Assembly: GCF_905475465.1 (NCBI RefSeq)
Contig: NC_062251.1
Span: 4,581,001 to 4,645,000 of the forward strand
Length of the DNA stretch: 64,000 nt
From: Pieris napi
Taxonomy: Eukaryota > Arthropoda > Insecta > Lepidoptera > Pieridae
Direction of reading: 5' to 3'
The position numbers and the translations under genes were made by a program. The stretch's first letter is position 1. The number at the start of each line of letters is the position of its first letter. This document shows positions 54,576-64,000 of the stretch, piece after piece. The notes beneath the pieces were generated by a model that was not told the origin of the DNA, made no database searches, and saw only the letters and a list, made by a program, of their open reading frames with translations.

Positions 54576-55066
54576 AACCATCAGATCCACTATAATAGAC
54601 ACATAGTCAACTTTATAAAAATTTAGTTTAGTGTTACCTCTCGGTCGTAAAAAAAATATTTTAGAATATTCAATACTTAACAATAAACTAGGATGATTCG
54701 CGTATATTTTACATATTACTTAATACTAAATCTAAGAAACGATCGTCGCTATTAACTATACTATTAATACGTTCGGTCCAGCAACGTCTCATGACGTTAA
54801 TTTTAGAAATTCATAATTGACACAACGTTTAATCAGGTCGGCTTTTAATTTCCATTCATTCACACTACGTTCCCTGACGTCGGGAGTCAATACGATATTC
54901 AACTAAATAGATATTTGCGCCGCATCACTTGGAAGTTTCAAAAGTCTACCGCCGCAGCAAATCAGTTTTTAGGAACATTTTGCGAAAATCCGTTACACCC
55001 GCACATATCCACATACGCACACACAGAACGTTGGTAGACGTCACGGGAAGTAGGGACGCGGCTAGC
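54576..55066. other. Non-coding spacer
   Basis: AT-rich, no gene recognised. It borders the Harbinger 3 insertion site. Confidence 0.4.
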
Positions 55067-55214
55067 TTCGTGTGGTTTTACAGTGACGCTTCTGTCCGCG
55101 CGGGTGGTAAGCGCGCGGATGACCCGCTCGAAACTATAAAACTAGTTTTAAAGCTAGTCGCGCGGTTAGCCGCCTCGTACAGTCGTGATCGGTTTGCCGG
55201 CTCATACAGTCGTG

Positions 55215-57470
55215 ATGAGACTTCTCGTATTTATTATACTATATTACTTATGGAAAAAAAGGCAACGACGACGACGTATACAAGTACATCCTTACAATGC
55301 CACTAGATTGCTGAGAGGCGCGTTCTCTACATCGTTTGCGGATTTAAGAGAACATAGTGACAAGTTCTTTAAACATTTTCGTCTGTCTATAACAACATTT
55401 GATGAATTACTCTGCAAGATAGAACATAATTTAAAAAGATCAAGTTTACGTCGAGCACCTATAGAACCAGTTGAAAAGTTGGCGATTACCTTAAGGTAAG
55501 TGGCATGAAAAATACTATTTAATTTTTAGTAATTACTTTATTTACAAATTTAAACAATCAAAAAAACAAAACTCGTTGAAATGTAATTAATAGAAATTGT
55601 CGTTTTCTGATGCAATATTTGGAAAGTGCTGTATTTCTTCACAGCTTTGCTGAACAGAATTATTGACTGTTGAATGAGGATCATATTGATTTGCTGTTTG
55701 ATAGCCTTGCTGAGTGGTGGTACTAGACATTGATTCGTTGACTGGTAGCGTTTGGTTTGAAAAATATGATGAATTGGTTGCACACATTACAGAAGAATTA
55801 GAATCATTTTCTGGTGACATGACGGTGTAATATTGACTTGCTGATTGATAACCTCGTTGCGTAGTAGTATCATTAGAATGATTGGTTGTTGATGTTGTAG
55901 TAGAATTTGAGTTATGTTCTGGTGACAAGATGTTGGACGTCGACGTAGTGCCACTTGAAGTTGGCGCGGAGAGATCCATGGCGATTTGCAATACTTTGGC
56001 ACGAAATAATAGTTTTTTATAACTGTTAAAAGATTTTAGTATTGGACCTAGAGAATTAAAAAATGACAAATCGTCAGAGCTTATGTCTGGCATATTTTTG
56101 TCTAACAAATCTACCAACTTTTTCTCAAACGCGGAGTTCTCTTGTACCCGTTCATGTTTCCTCTTCCGAGTCCATGTTGGTTTATCTTGGTCAGCCACCG
56201 GAGTAGAACTGTTTTGAGAAGAGCCAGAAATTTCGTCGTTATTTACTACGTGAGCTATTGTTTCAGATGAACTTGATTGTTCATTAATGTTGTACATAGA
56301 TTCTGAAACTTCGTTTTCAGTGATACGATCAAGAAAGTTTAATTCTTTGAAATAAATGTATTTTGTAACGGTTTTTGCCCCGCTACCAGATGGTGCTTTT
56401 TTCATATTAGCTTTGGTTTTGAAATATCCATCTCTTGCAGATTTCCATCTTTGACGTAAAAGCTTATCTGAAACAAAAAAAAATTGGCAAAAATAATATT
56501 TTGTGTATCACGCCTTCTCACTTGTACTTTTTATGAATCCTTTCCTACTTGGAACTTTCTACTAGTTCTAATAATTATATATATTTTTTTCAGATTCTTA
56601 GCTACTGGGAACACTTACTCCGATCTACATGTCACATACAGAATGGGCGTTACTACTATAAGCAAAATCGTCAAGGAAGTTTGCTGTGAGATATGGGAAA
56701 AACTACGCGAAGAATGCATTCCTCAACCGACAACGCAAATGTGGCAACGTATTAGTGCAGAGTTTGAGATGTATGCAAACTTTCCTAACTGTTGTGGGGC
56801 AATAGATGGTAAACATATACGCATAGTTAATCCCGCAGGTGGAGGGTCAATGTTTTACAATTACAAACATTTTTATTCTATTGTCCTTCTGGCAATGTGC
56901 GATGCCAACTATTGCTTTACTTATGTCAACATTGGTTCTTGTGGGAAAAACTCTGATTCCACCATATTCCAAAACAGTGTACTATTTCAACAGTTAGAAA
57001 GAAATAATTTAAGGTTACCGGCTCCAAAGTACCTGCAAGGATCTAATATTGTGGCACCTCATATAATAATTGGTGATGGTGCATTTGGCATATCGAACTA
57101 TGTGATGAAACCTTATCTTCGAAATGATATGAGCCACAAACAGAAGATATTCAATTACCGTCTAAGTCGTGCCAGAAGGTACATAGAATGTACATTTGGA
57201 ATATTATCAAACAAGTTTAGAGTGTTTCACACTCCAATGAACGTGAGCTTCTCCAACGCAAAAACTATAGTTAAAGCTTGTTGCGTATTACACAATTTTA
57301 TCAGAGTGCGAGACGGCTACAATGGAAATGACTTATTAAGCATTAGTGGTTTGATTGACATGAATCTTCAGCCAGTTTCTAGAACAGGAAACACACTACG
57401 CGAAGTGTTTGCCGATTACTTTATATCGCCTGCTGGCAGTGTTTCGTGGCAAGACAGACAAATATTCTAG
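55215..57470 (+). CDS. Harbinger 3 transposase (two exons)
   Basis: Exons 55215-55495 and 56594-57470; intron 55496-56593 (AG|GTAAGT...TTTTTTTCAG|A), phase 2, joining ITLR to FLATGNTYSD. 385 aa. N-terminal Met-Arg-Leu and a hydrophobic stretch, then the helical domain (SITTFDELLCKIEHNL). DDE_Tnp_4 nuclease: Asp165 in CGAIDGKHIRIV, Asp255 in IIIGDGAFGI and Glu292 in ARRYIECTFGIL. It ends PAGSVSWQDRQIF. No stop or shift was seen. The start could also lie slightly upstream. Intron 1 carries the second partner exon on the opposite strand. Confidence 0.92.
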
Positions 57471-57991
57471 AGGTACCTACCTAGTACCTATTTGAAAGAA
57501 CTTATTAGTGGAATTGAATTCATTGTCGTCCTTTCAAGTATAGACTATAGTGATGATTCATAGTCATTTATGACTAATCTAATGTGTTTTTTCTGCAAGT
57601 AAACCGTTGAAGAGTGTTCAAATCATCAAAAATCCACAATCTTATTTTTAAATCCATAAAGATAGTGCTCCAACAAGTAAAATTGATCAATTTACCTTAT
57701 CTTACCCTACATATCGATTGAAATCTTACCCTACATATGTTTAACGACGACTTTTATACCAACATAATATAAATTTTATATTATAAATGTAATTGATAAA
57801 AATACAAATTTTATAAACATACCTTTGTCTTTCTTTATGTAATTTTCTCCAAAGATTGCTTCTCCAACTTCTTCCCAAGCCTTATTTTTTGCGTCTTTGT
57901 TTTTGTATAATTCGTTCGATGGATCCCACAGCAACGGTCGAAAGCGAACTTCTTCAATCAATCGACCCGTATCGATATAATTCGCATTCAT
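55587..57991 (-). CDS. Harbinger 3 MADF-BESS partner protein (two exons)
   Basis: Exons 57991-57823 (start MNANYIDTGRLIEE) and 56467-55587; intron donor GACAAAG|GTATGT, acceptor TTTCAG|ATAAGC, phase 1. 349 aa. MADF domain residues about 8-110 (IEEVRFRPLLWDPSNELYKN, KNKAWEEVGEAIFGENYIKK, KLLRQRWKSARDGYFKTK, KYIYFKELNFLDRI). A linker with DKPTWTRKRKHERV follows, then BESS (SSDDLSFFNSLGPILKSF with YKKLLFRAKVLQIA) and a Ser/Thr/Asn/Gln-rich tail ending DNFY. It likely binds the ends and escorts the transposase. Intact. Confidence 0.88.
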
Positions 57992-58212
57992 TTTGGCGAC
58001 GACGGTACGCATGCGCGCGTCCGACCGGCGAGACTGTGCAACGCACACTGAACACAATGACTCCTCGCCCGCACGCGGTTGAAAAGCGCGGCTGAATTGC
58101 CGTCAACGCGGGCCATCCGCGTGACTATGTAATGATCCATGAGACGCAAAGCTCGTGGCCCGCGACGCTTACCAACTGCGCTGGCGAAAGCGTCACTGTA
58201 AAACCACACTTC

Positions 58213-58830
58213 AGTCATTTTGCGCCGCATGAAGAGAAGCTCTTGGTTCGCATACATCGCTCGATCGAATTAAAGTTTCGAAACAGTTTATTGTAATACA
58301 TATATTTATTTTTGATTAATATTCATAAATAAATAACAAATATATATTTATTTTAAAGTAACCAAAAATCGATTGTTTTAGATGAATAAAAAGCGACTAT
58401 GCCGTAAGGGGTTTCTGAATGTATTTGAAGATTCTTCGTCCCGGAAGTTACTCCAGATCCCTTCAGTGATGACGGAGAATACGGAAGTGACAAGGATTAT
58501 GATCCAGAACCTATAAATATTCATAGCGACAGCCCACTAACGCCCGAACCCATTAACCTATCTAAATCCATAATCCACCATCTGAGATAAAAATCTCAAT
58601 CCAAATGTTGTATAAAGTGTGCCACTAACCAATCGACGGATTGTAATAGTCATCTGGCGATACAAGCTATCCATGTGAGGTCCGATCGGTGTCTGTGGAT
58701 AGACCTTTGTATGAAAATGACAGTTCAGCTGTGCCAATATTCATCTTAAAGTTTTTACATATTGTTTGACGGGTGATTGCAGATTGCATTTGCAATCCCC
58801 CAATTATCTCGGATTACTGATGATAAAAAT
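58213..58830. other. Spacer with an acidic ORF remnant
   Basis: 58440-58590 (+) reads PEVTPDPFSDDGEYGSDKDY then PEPINIHSDSPLTPEPIN and a stop, an acidic/Pro-rich segment like the N-terminus of some transposase families. A related but inverted word (taacgcccgaaccca) occurs near 63190. No confident call. Confidence 0.35.
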
Positions 58831-60287
58831 ATGGCCTTACAATTAATATATTCAAGTGATAGCGATAGTGATAGTGATCTGGAAGTTTTAGGATTATTAT
58901 CAGATTCGGAAAGTGATGATTCCATCAATAACGGACCAAGACCAAGACCAAGGCGGATAAAACGAATAAATTTTATGCATAATCTAAACGATACCGACTT
59001 CACTTTTAGATTTAGGTTAAATAAACCTGCAGTGGAGTTACTTTTGACCTAAATTATGCCCTTTGTACGAGTAACATCGATGCGGTAAGTTTACTTATTG
59101 TTTTAAAAGCTTATTTGCCTGTGCAGAACTTGTAATTTTTAACAGAAATAATGGCGTGCCACCACTACATCAGCTTTTATTGACGCTGCGGTTTTATGCA
59201 TTGGGCACAATGCTAATTTCTGTGGCTGATTTCATAGGCGTTTCCAAATCTTCTGCAGGCAGAATAGTGCGGGACATATCCGTCGCAATCGCCAGATTGT
59301 ACGATAAATATGTTGTAAATTGTAATGCACCAACAAGGTGCAGATAAATTTTATTCAATAGCACAATTTCCTCGGGTTCTTGGTGCTATTGACTGTACTC
59401 ATATTCGCATTCAATCTCCATGTGAGTTTTTTGTATATATATATAATTAATTATAATAATAATATGCTAATTTGCTTTTGTATAAGTATAAATAAGCTGT
59501 AAAAAATATTACTTTGTAATATTCTATGATTCAAGAATAAATTATTTAATTAAAATTTGCATATTGATTCATTTACTTTCAGGTCTAACTATTGGAGAGG
59601 AATTTAGAAATAGGAAAAACTATTTTTCATTGAATGTCCAAGCAGTTTGTGATGCAGATTTGAGACTAATGAATGTGGTTGCTCGTTGGCCTGGCTCAAC
59701 ACATGATGCCACCATTTTTAATAACTCTGTCTTGAGAGGTATACAGTCTTAACTAGGATTTGTAACTCTTGTTTACTTTTAAGTTTTAGTTTCAATGTAA
59801 TTATTAAATTTAATTATTTTCAATTCAGCCCAATGTGATTCAGGAGCATTTGGTAATCGATGGTTGCTTGGTGATAGTGCATATCCTAATAGAAACTATT
59901 TATTGACACCAATATTAAGTCCCGTTTCTGATCATGAACAGAGATACAATTATGCTCAAATAAAAACAGAAATACCATTGAAACGTAAGTGTAACATATT
60001 AATATATATTCGTAAATAATTTTTATAAGCTGTGATGAACATTTTTTTATAGGACTTTTGTAGTGTGGAAGCGCCGCTTCCCTGTAATAGCCCTAACCCT
60101 GCGATTATCGCTTCGAACTGTTCAAGCTGTCATTATTGCTACAGCAGTTCTCCACAATATCTGTAGAAGTTATAATCTGGCAGAAGTTTCTCCAGAAGTT
60201 GAGTTGCCGCCCACTGATATTGCAGATATATCAATGAAGGACCACAAAATGCAGGAGTACATGATATCAGACAGCGAACTGATTTAG
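58831..60287 (+). pseudogene. HARBI1-like transposase, recently broken (five exons)
   Basis: Exons about 58831-59084, 59146-59421, 59583-59738, 59829-59984 and 60053-60287, all with GT..AG introns in phase. Acidic N-terminus (YSSDSDSDSDLEVLG), FRLNKPAVELLL, LHQLLLTLRFYALGTMLISV, GAIDCTHIRIQSP (first Asp), FSLNVQAVCDADLRLMNVVA, RWLLGDSAYPNRNYLLTP (second Asp), VVWKRRFPVIAL and TAVLHNICRS. Lesions: CAA to TAA at about 59050, a shift near 59335, and a one-base loss at about 59968 just before the ...TIE Glu block. The otherwise high quality suggests recent death. Confidence 0.85.
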
Positions 60288-60700
60288 TATTAATTACTTT
60301 AGAAATTAGGGTCAAATTATTTTTATTGTAAATGTTAAATAATACACATATATTATAAAATAATAGTTTTATTTTGTTCTTATACTATATACAAGTATAT
60401 AGTAAAAATACAAGTTTAAAAAATAGTTCGGGATCTTTCTTATATTTCCTAGGAAGTACAGCGAATGGGGTTACAGTTGAGCTTCTTCTACGTCTTTCCC
60501 TATTGTAGTATGAATAACTATGTACAGTAAAAGCTCTTTATTCGCGGGGTATATGCCGCGAATACAGAAACCGTGAGTACGGAATGGCAATTTATATGGG
60601 ATTATAGGGGATACGTTCCTAGGTGACAAAATAAAAAAAAACAAATACATATATAAAAAAATTATTTCATTGAAGTTTTTGAACATTTTAATTAATTATC
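60288..60700. other. AT-rich spacer between convergent genes
   Basis: Contains 3' ends of the transposase (+) and partner (-). No other gene. Confidence 0.4.
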
Positions 60701-60702
60701 TT

Positions 60703-61821
60703 AAGGCTTAGGCAATGGTTTGAAGAATTTTGTAATTTTTTCTTGCTTGGCAGTTTTCAAAAGCTCCTTCAATTCAGACTGATACACAGCAGTCGCATTA
60801 GCAATTTGCCTCTTAATAATAAGACTTCGTTCCATAGACGGATATTTTTTTCAGTACGTCCCTCGTCTGGTTTTTTATTTTGTTTACCTGTAAAACATGA
60901 TAAATATTAAAATGTGAAAAAAAATGAAATATTTAAAAAACTTCACAAATAATAGTTACCACTAGCTCTAGGAGAGTTAAATGTAAATCTCTTTGATTTA
61001 TTTGGTGTATGAACTAGTGTACTCGCACCACCATTATCTACAACCACAATTGGTTCCATCACCACATCATTAGGTATAGACAATGTAGTATGACTATCTA
61101 TCGAGAAAGCTGGCACTACCGGACAACCCTCTATTCCCACAACCTTATTAAGTTCATGCAAAGCCCCAGTGTCACTGATGACCTCAGCTGATTCTGCATC
61201 ACCCCAAAACTCAGCTGGTTCTGCGTCACCACCAAACTCGACTGTAAACCCTTTCGCAGTACTTCCTAGTAATGAGGACACGTGGTCAAGGATCTCATCT
61301 GGGGGTACGTACTCCGGTGCTCCACCTCCTGTCTAAAAAAGACAAAATTTATACAATATAATATACTATGTGCTGTGTTTATTCAAATACTAAAGCTAAC
61401 ATTTCCCAACTACAACTAACCTTGATGTGATTCATCCTGATTTTAGTGCTTCGCTTGCGAGAATTTTTTTTCAAATTTTCCCACTTTAATCTCAATTGCT
61501 GCGGGGTACGCCGAGTTATAGCTACTGTGGCGTTAAATTTTTCGCTTATACATTTCCACTCCTCAATTTTCAGCTTGTTGTTAGTAGCATTCGTGGTCTT
61601 ATTATTAATTATTTTGCTCTTCGCAATGAAGGCAAGCAACGCTTTCGTCTCGTCCTTTGATAAGGGTTTACCTTTAGACTAAAACAAGGAAAAGTGCAAA
61701 ATACAATTATTACTTGAGAGAAAATAAATCTGTCGCTACACACATTTATTTATGTGAATTGAAACGTTATTATCTATTATACAATTTTATGATAAATATT
61801 ACTTACCGCTTCAATATCCAT
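60703..61821 (-). pseudogene. Myb/SANT-like partner of the HARBI1-like element (four exons)
   Basis: Exons 61821-61807 (MDIEA), 61678-61421, 61332-60960 and 60889-about 60703, with matching splice sites. Trihelix/zeste-like domain: GKPLSKDETKALLAFIAKSK, IEEWKCISEKFNATVAITRR, TPQQLRLKWENLKKNSRKRS. Linker TGGGAPEYVPPDEILDHVSS, then Thr/Ser/Val-rich middle and a coiled-coil tail. A lost A in the A-run at about 60855 shifts exon 4; the old frame resumes as MERSLIIKRQIANATAVYQS and ends KFFKPLPKP. It is the usual second ORF of such elements. Confidence 0.8.
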
Positions 61822-61861
61822 ATTCAAATTATTAAAATATAAAAACAATATTATATTTCAC

Positions 61862-62210
61862 TTCCGAAAGCAGTTAAACTTTTAAATTTTTTTGTAAGAT
61901 TGTCAAATGTCAGTAGGCGTTACGTTTTATTTTAATGCTAAACGAAAGCTCGATTCCAACAGTTAATTATTTTAACAGATTTTAACTTACACCAGTTTTT
62001 AAAATAATTAAAAAAAGCTGTTTGTTATGTTTTAAACATAGACATGTATATTTTAATGTTATTTTACGGTTTTATTTCCTTTATTTGGTTTAAATTTATT
62101 ATCAAATATGAGTGTAAACTGGGTAAAATGGAACGACAAAGAGGGAAAGGATTCCATTCTATCCGTCGCCAAAAATGGATTAGACCAGTGCCGATAATTT
62201 TTGAAACCAA
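61862..62210. other. Non-coding spacer
   Basis: AT-rich with a weak + frame (62044-62295) that has no domain and overlaps the inverted-repeat arm. Confidence 0.35.
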
Positions 62211-63030
62211 AAAAAATTACAGTAGGATGAAACCCATTAGAAAAGCAGGGGAATATGATCAAAATGAAAGGAAAAATAAATTACGGTCGATCTGAGGTCG
62301 GGAAGGGGTCGGGGGGGGGAGTTTTAAGGGTAAAAAACGGTTTATCTCGATTTCCGGCAAAACTAAAAGTCCTATCGAAGAAAGTTGAATGGCAAAGTTG
62401 TAGATAATAAAAAGATCTAAAACTTTTGTATTCACACATTTTTCACATAACCTCAAAATTTATGTGAAAAATTCAAAAAACCAAGTTTTTGGTTTTTAAT
62501 TTTTATCTTTTACAAATTTCTTTTTTTTTTAACGAAATTTGGTGAAAACTTACCTTATTATGTCCCAAATATACTGTAATTTATTTGATTAAAAATATTT
62601 ATTTTTTCACCTTATTTTGAATTAATATCGAAAAAACACCCTAATTTTCAATCGAAAATTCTGACGTCAAAATTTCAGCTTTTTTCAAAAAGTTGGTGTG
62701 CTTTCAGTTCGTTGAAATCTCTACTTTCCTATGGTAAAAAAATACCATAATTAACCATAGTAAATCTTCTCAGAAAATGCAAAACATCGTATGCAGTAAC
62801 GCCCAGACCCGTCATACCCTTCCCTACCTTTTATTACCTACAACTTTGCCATTCAACTTTCTTCGATAGGACTTTTAGTTTTGCCGGAAATCGAGATAAA
62901 CCGTTTTTTACCCTTAAAACTCCCCCCCGACCCCTTCCCGACCTCAGATCGACCGTAATTTATTTTTCCTTGAATTTTGATCATATTCCCCTGCTTTTCT
63001 AATGGGTTTCATCCTACTGTATTTTTTTTC
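62211..63030. mobile_element. Element with two about 203-bp inverted-repeat arms
   Basis: Left arm 62211-62413 (aattacagtaggatgaaacc ... ggtcgatctgaggtcgggaa ... ggcaaagttgtagataataa) is mirrored by right arm 62826-63030 with few differences. 412 bp of AT-rich, poly-T-like sequence separates them. No ORF. It can fold into one long hairpin. Target duplication was not clear. A foldback or MITE-like DNA transposon. Confidence 0.85.
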
Positions 63031-63685
63031 ACTTTTTATTTATTTTGAAGGCTATCTGCACTGGTCTAGATAGTCTTCGTAGCTTTTGGTTATTGGGATG
63101 CAGATAGGAGATCGAGCGACTGTCACGGTCTGATCTCAGATTGTTTTCAATCGGAGATTGTGGATTAACTATTGGGTTCGGGCGTTAGCTACTCACATTC
63201 TTCCTGTTCTGAGAATTTTCTACACTCAAGTAGTTCTGAAAGTATTTTCGATACCAGTGTTCGCAATAGGCAAAGAAATACTACTTCACATAAACAAACG
63301 AACAGTACAGATACGAACGATGCAGATACTATTTCCATGGAATCTCTTCCTGGTTATGGTAAATAGTCGAATACTTTGTGACATAGCGTTATATAATGTC
63401 GACGTCTATTAAGGTTGTCGTCGAATCAAAACTTAACCTTGCATACATGAAGAGCACGACGTTAAGAAACGTCATTCTAATTTGTATGAAAAAATAGTGT
63501 GTCCCGACGCGAGACTCTTTTTACGGCGGCGCTAGCGCTGGGCCGAACGTGTTAAATTGCTTCAGGCCATTAATAGACATAAAATCAATCAAGGCATTCC
63601 GCGTTCGGTTCTCCTAGCATCCACACGCACTTTAAGTTGTTCTAGGACCCGTTCATATTGCTAGTGATGTGACACTGACGATAAA
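63031..63685. other. Spacer with Ser-rich ORF and LINE 5' UTR
   Basis: 63172-63366 (+) is a Ser/Thr/Asn-rich frame (GSGVSYSHSSCSENFLHSSS) resembling a transposase N-terminal tail; function unknown. From about 63480 (tgtcccgacgcgagactctt, gttctcctagcatccacacg) the sequence is the GC-richer 5' UTR of the LINE that starts at 63686. Confidence 0.4.
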
Positions 63686-64000
63686 ATGGACAAATTCGTC
63701 ACACGATCGTCTTCAAATCCAGATCTGGCTAGTAATACCGCCAAAAGACCTAGGGATGATTTAAATAAGTGGAATTATCCAAAGAGGATTGCGGTTCCCA
63801 AGCGTATTCCGAGAGACGCCACCACCTCAACAAGCAACCGCTACAGCAATCTCCCAGTGGATAAGGACCATGAAATCTCAGAGCCTTTTAAAAAGGCCTC
63901 TAAAAAGAAGAAGACTGGACGTGTCCCGCCGATCGTAATCGAACTACGTGAAGACTGGACACACCAGAAACTAAAGGACATAATTGAGAAATATAACATA
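63686..64000 (+). CDS. Jockey/X-element-type LINE ORF1, 5' end (runs off the window)
   Basis: ATG at 63686, open to the window edge (105 codons): MDKFVTRSSSNPDLASNTAK, RPRDDLNKWNYPKRIAVPKR, SNRYSNLPVDKDHEISE, then basic KKASKKKKTGRVPPIVIELR and EDWTHQKLKDIIEKYN. The NRYs.L...., PPI.v..... and K.....I..k. signatures are those of the gag-like ORF1 of Jockey/X LINEs, which binds the element's RNA. The 5' position and clean frame suggest a full-length copy to the right. Confidence 0.75.
   Translation, partial: MDKFVTRSSSNPDLASNTAKRPRDDLNKWNYPKRIAVPKRIPRDATTSTSNRYSNLPVDKDHEISEPFKKASKKKKTGRVPPIVIELREDWTHQKLKDIIEKYNI

Larger units (their letters stand above)
55070..58209 (+). mobile_element. Harbinger 3: intact PIF/Harbinger element, TTC target duplication
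   Basis: 3,140 bp. Left end gtgtggttttacagtgacgc, right end (reverse complement) the same 20 bases; inner parts diverge but keep ggtaagcg. Flanked by TTC at 55067-55069 and 58210-58212. It carries transposase on + and MADF-BESS partner on -, both without lesions. Confidence 0.9.

Noticed and set aside
57856..58257. Small frames on both strands at the right end of Harbinger 3
   Set aside because: They fall in the GC-rich terminal region and are explained by the partner's 5' exon and the terminal repeat.

Overview
The window is eukaryotic and almost certainly from an insect, most likely a moth or butterfly. It is AT-rich and intron-bearing, and it is packed with arthropod transposable elements: errantivirus-like Ty3/gypsy and Bel-Pao LTR elements, Jockey/R1/RTE-like LINEs, PIF/Harbinger with MADF-BESS partner genes, Merlin (ISXO2-like), piggyBac, a Mutator-like element, Helitron, and pogo and other MITEs. 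The order-level call is inference from element content. No host housekeeping gene, tRNA, rRNA or CRISPR array was recognised.

Layout. 0.8-9.6 kb is a graveyard of fragments: mariner-type transposase, an intact FP/ORF1p-like CDS, a decayed env-bearing gypsy element split by a 624-bp pogo-type MITE, LINE ends, and a MADF-BESS pseudogene. 9.6-20.7 kb continues with a Merlin transposase next to a gag fragment, a multi-exon zeste/Myb-SANT-like gene, MADF genes, MITEs and LINE ends. 21.4-24.3 kb is a Mutator-like element with an uninterrupted transposase and a 9-bp target duplication. From 24.3 to about 49.9 kb there are two tandem copies of one composite block: LTR and gag piece, Helitron helicase, Jockey-like LINE, LINE RT, decayed Harbinger, R1 endonuclease, piggyBac, a DUF7869-like gene, and gypsy RT. 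The second copy carries an intact Harbinger inserted in its Helitron and keeps 1.3 kb of LINE that the first copy has lost. 50-54.6 kb holds Bel-Pao fragments around a long uninterrupted non-TE-like ORF that may be an endogenous viral nucleoprotein. 55-58.2 kb is a second intact Harbinger. 58.8-61.8 kb is a recently broken HARBI1/Myb pair. 62.2-63.0 kb is a long inverted repeat. The right edge enters the 5' end of a Jockey-type LINE.

How parts work together. In both intact Harbinger elements the transposase (+) and its MADF-BESS DNA-binding partner (-) are interdigitated: each gene's terminal exon lies inside an intron of the other. The same layout can be read in the decayed third family. Paralogous empty sites inside the tandem blocks date two insertions (the Mutator-like element and Harbinger 1) as younger than the sequence they landed in. 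Most other coding pieces are inactive. The elements whose coding regions look intact are the Mutator-like element, the two Harbingers, the FP/ORF1p-like CDS, possibly the zeste-like gene, and the ORF at 52.4-53.6 kb.
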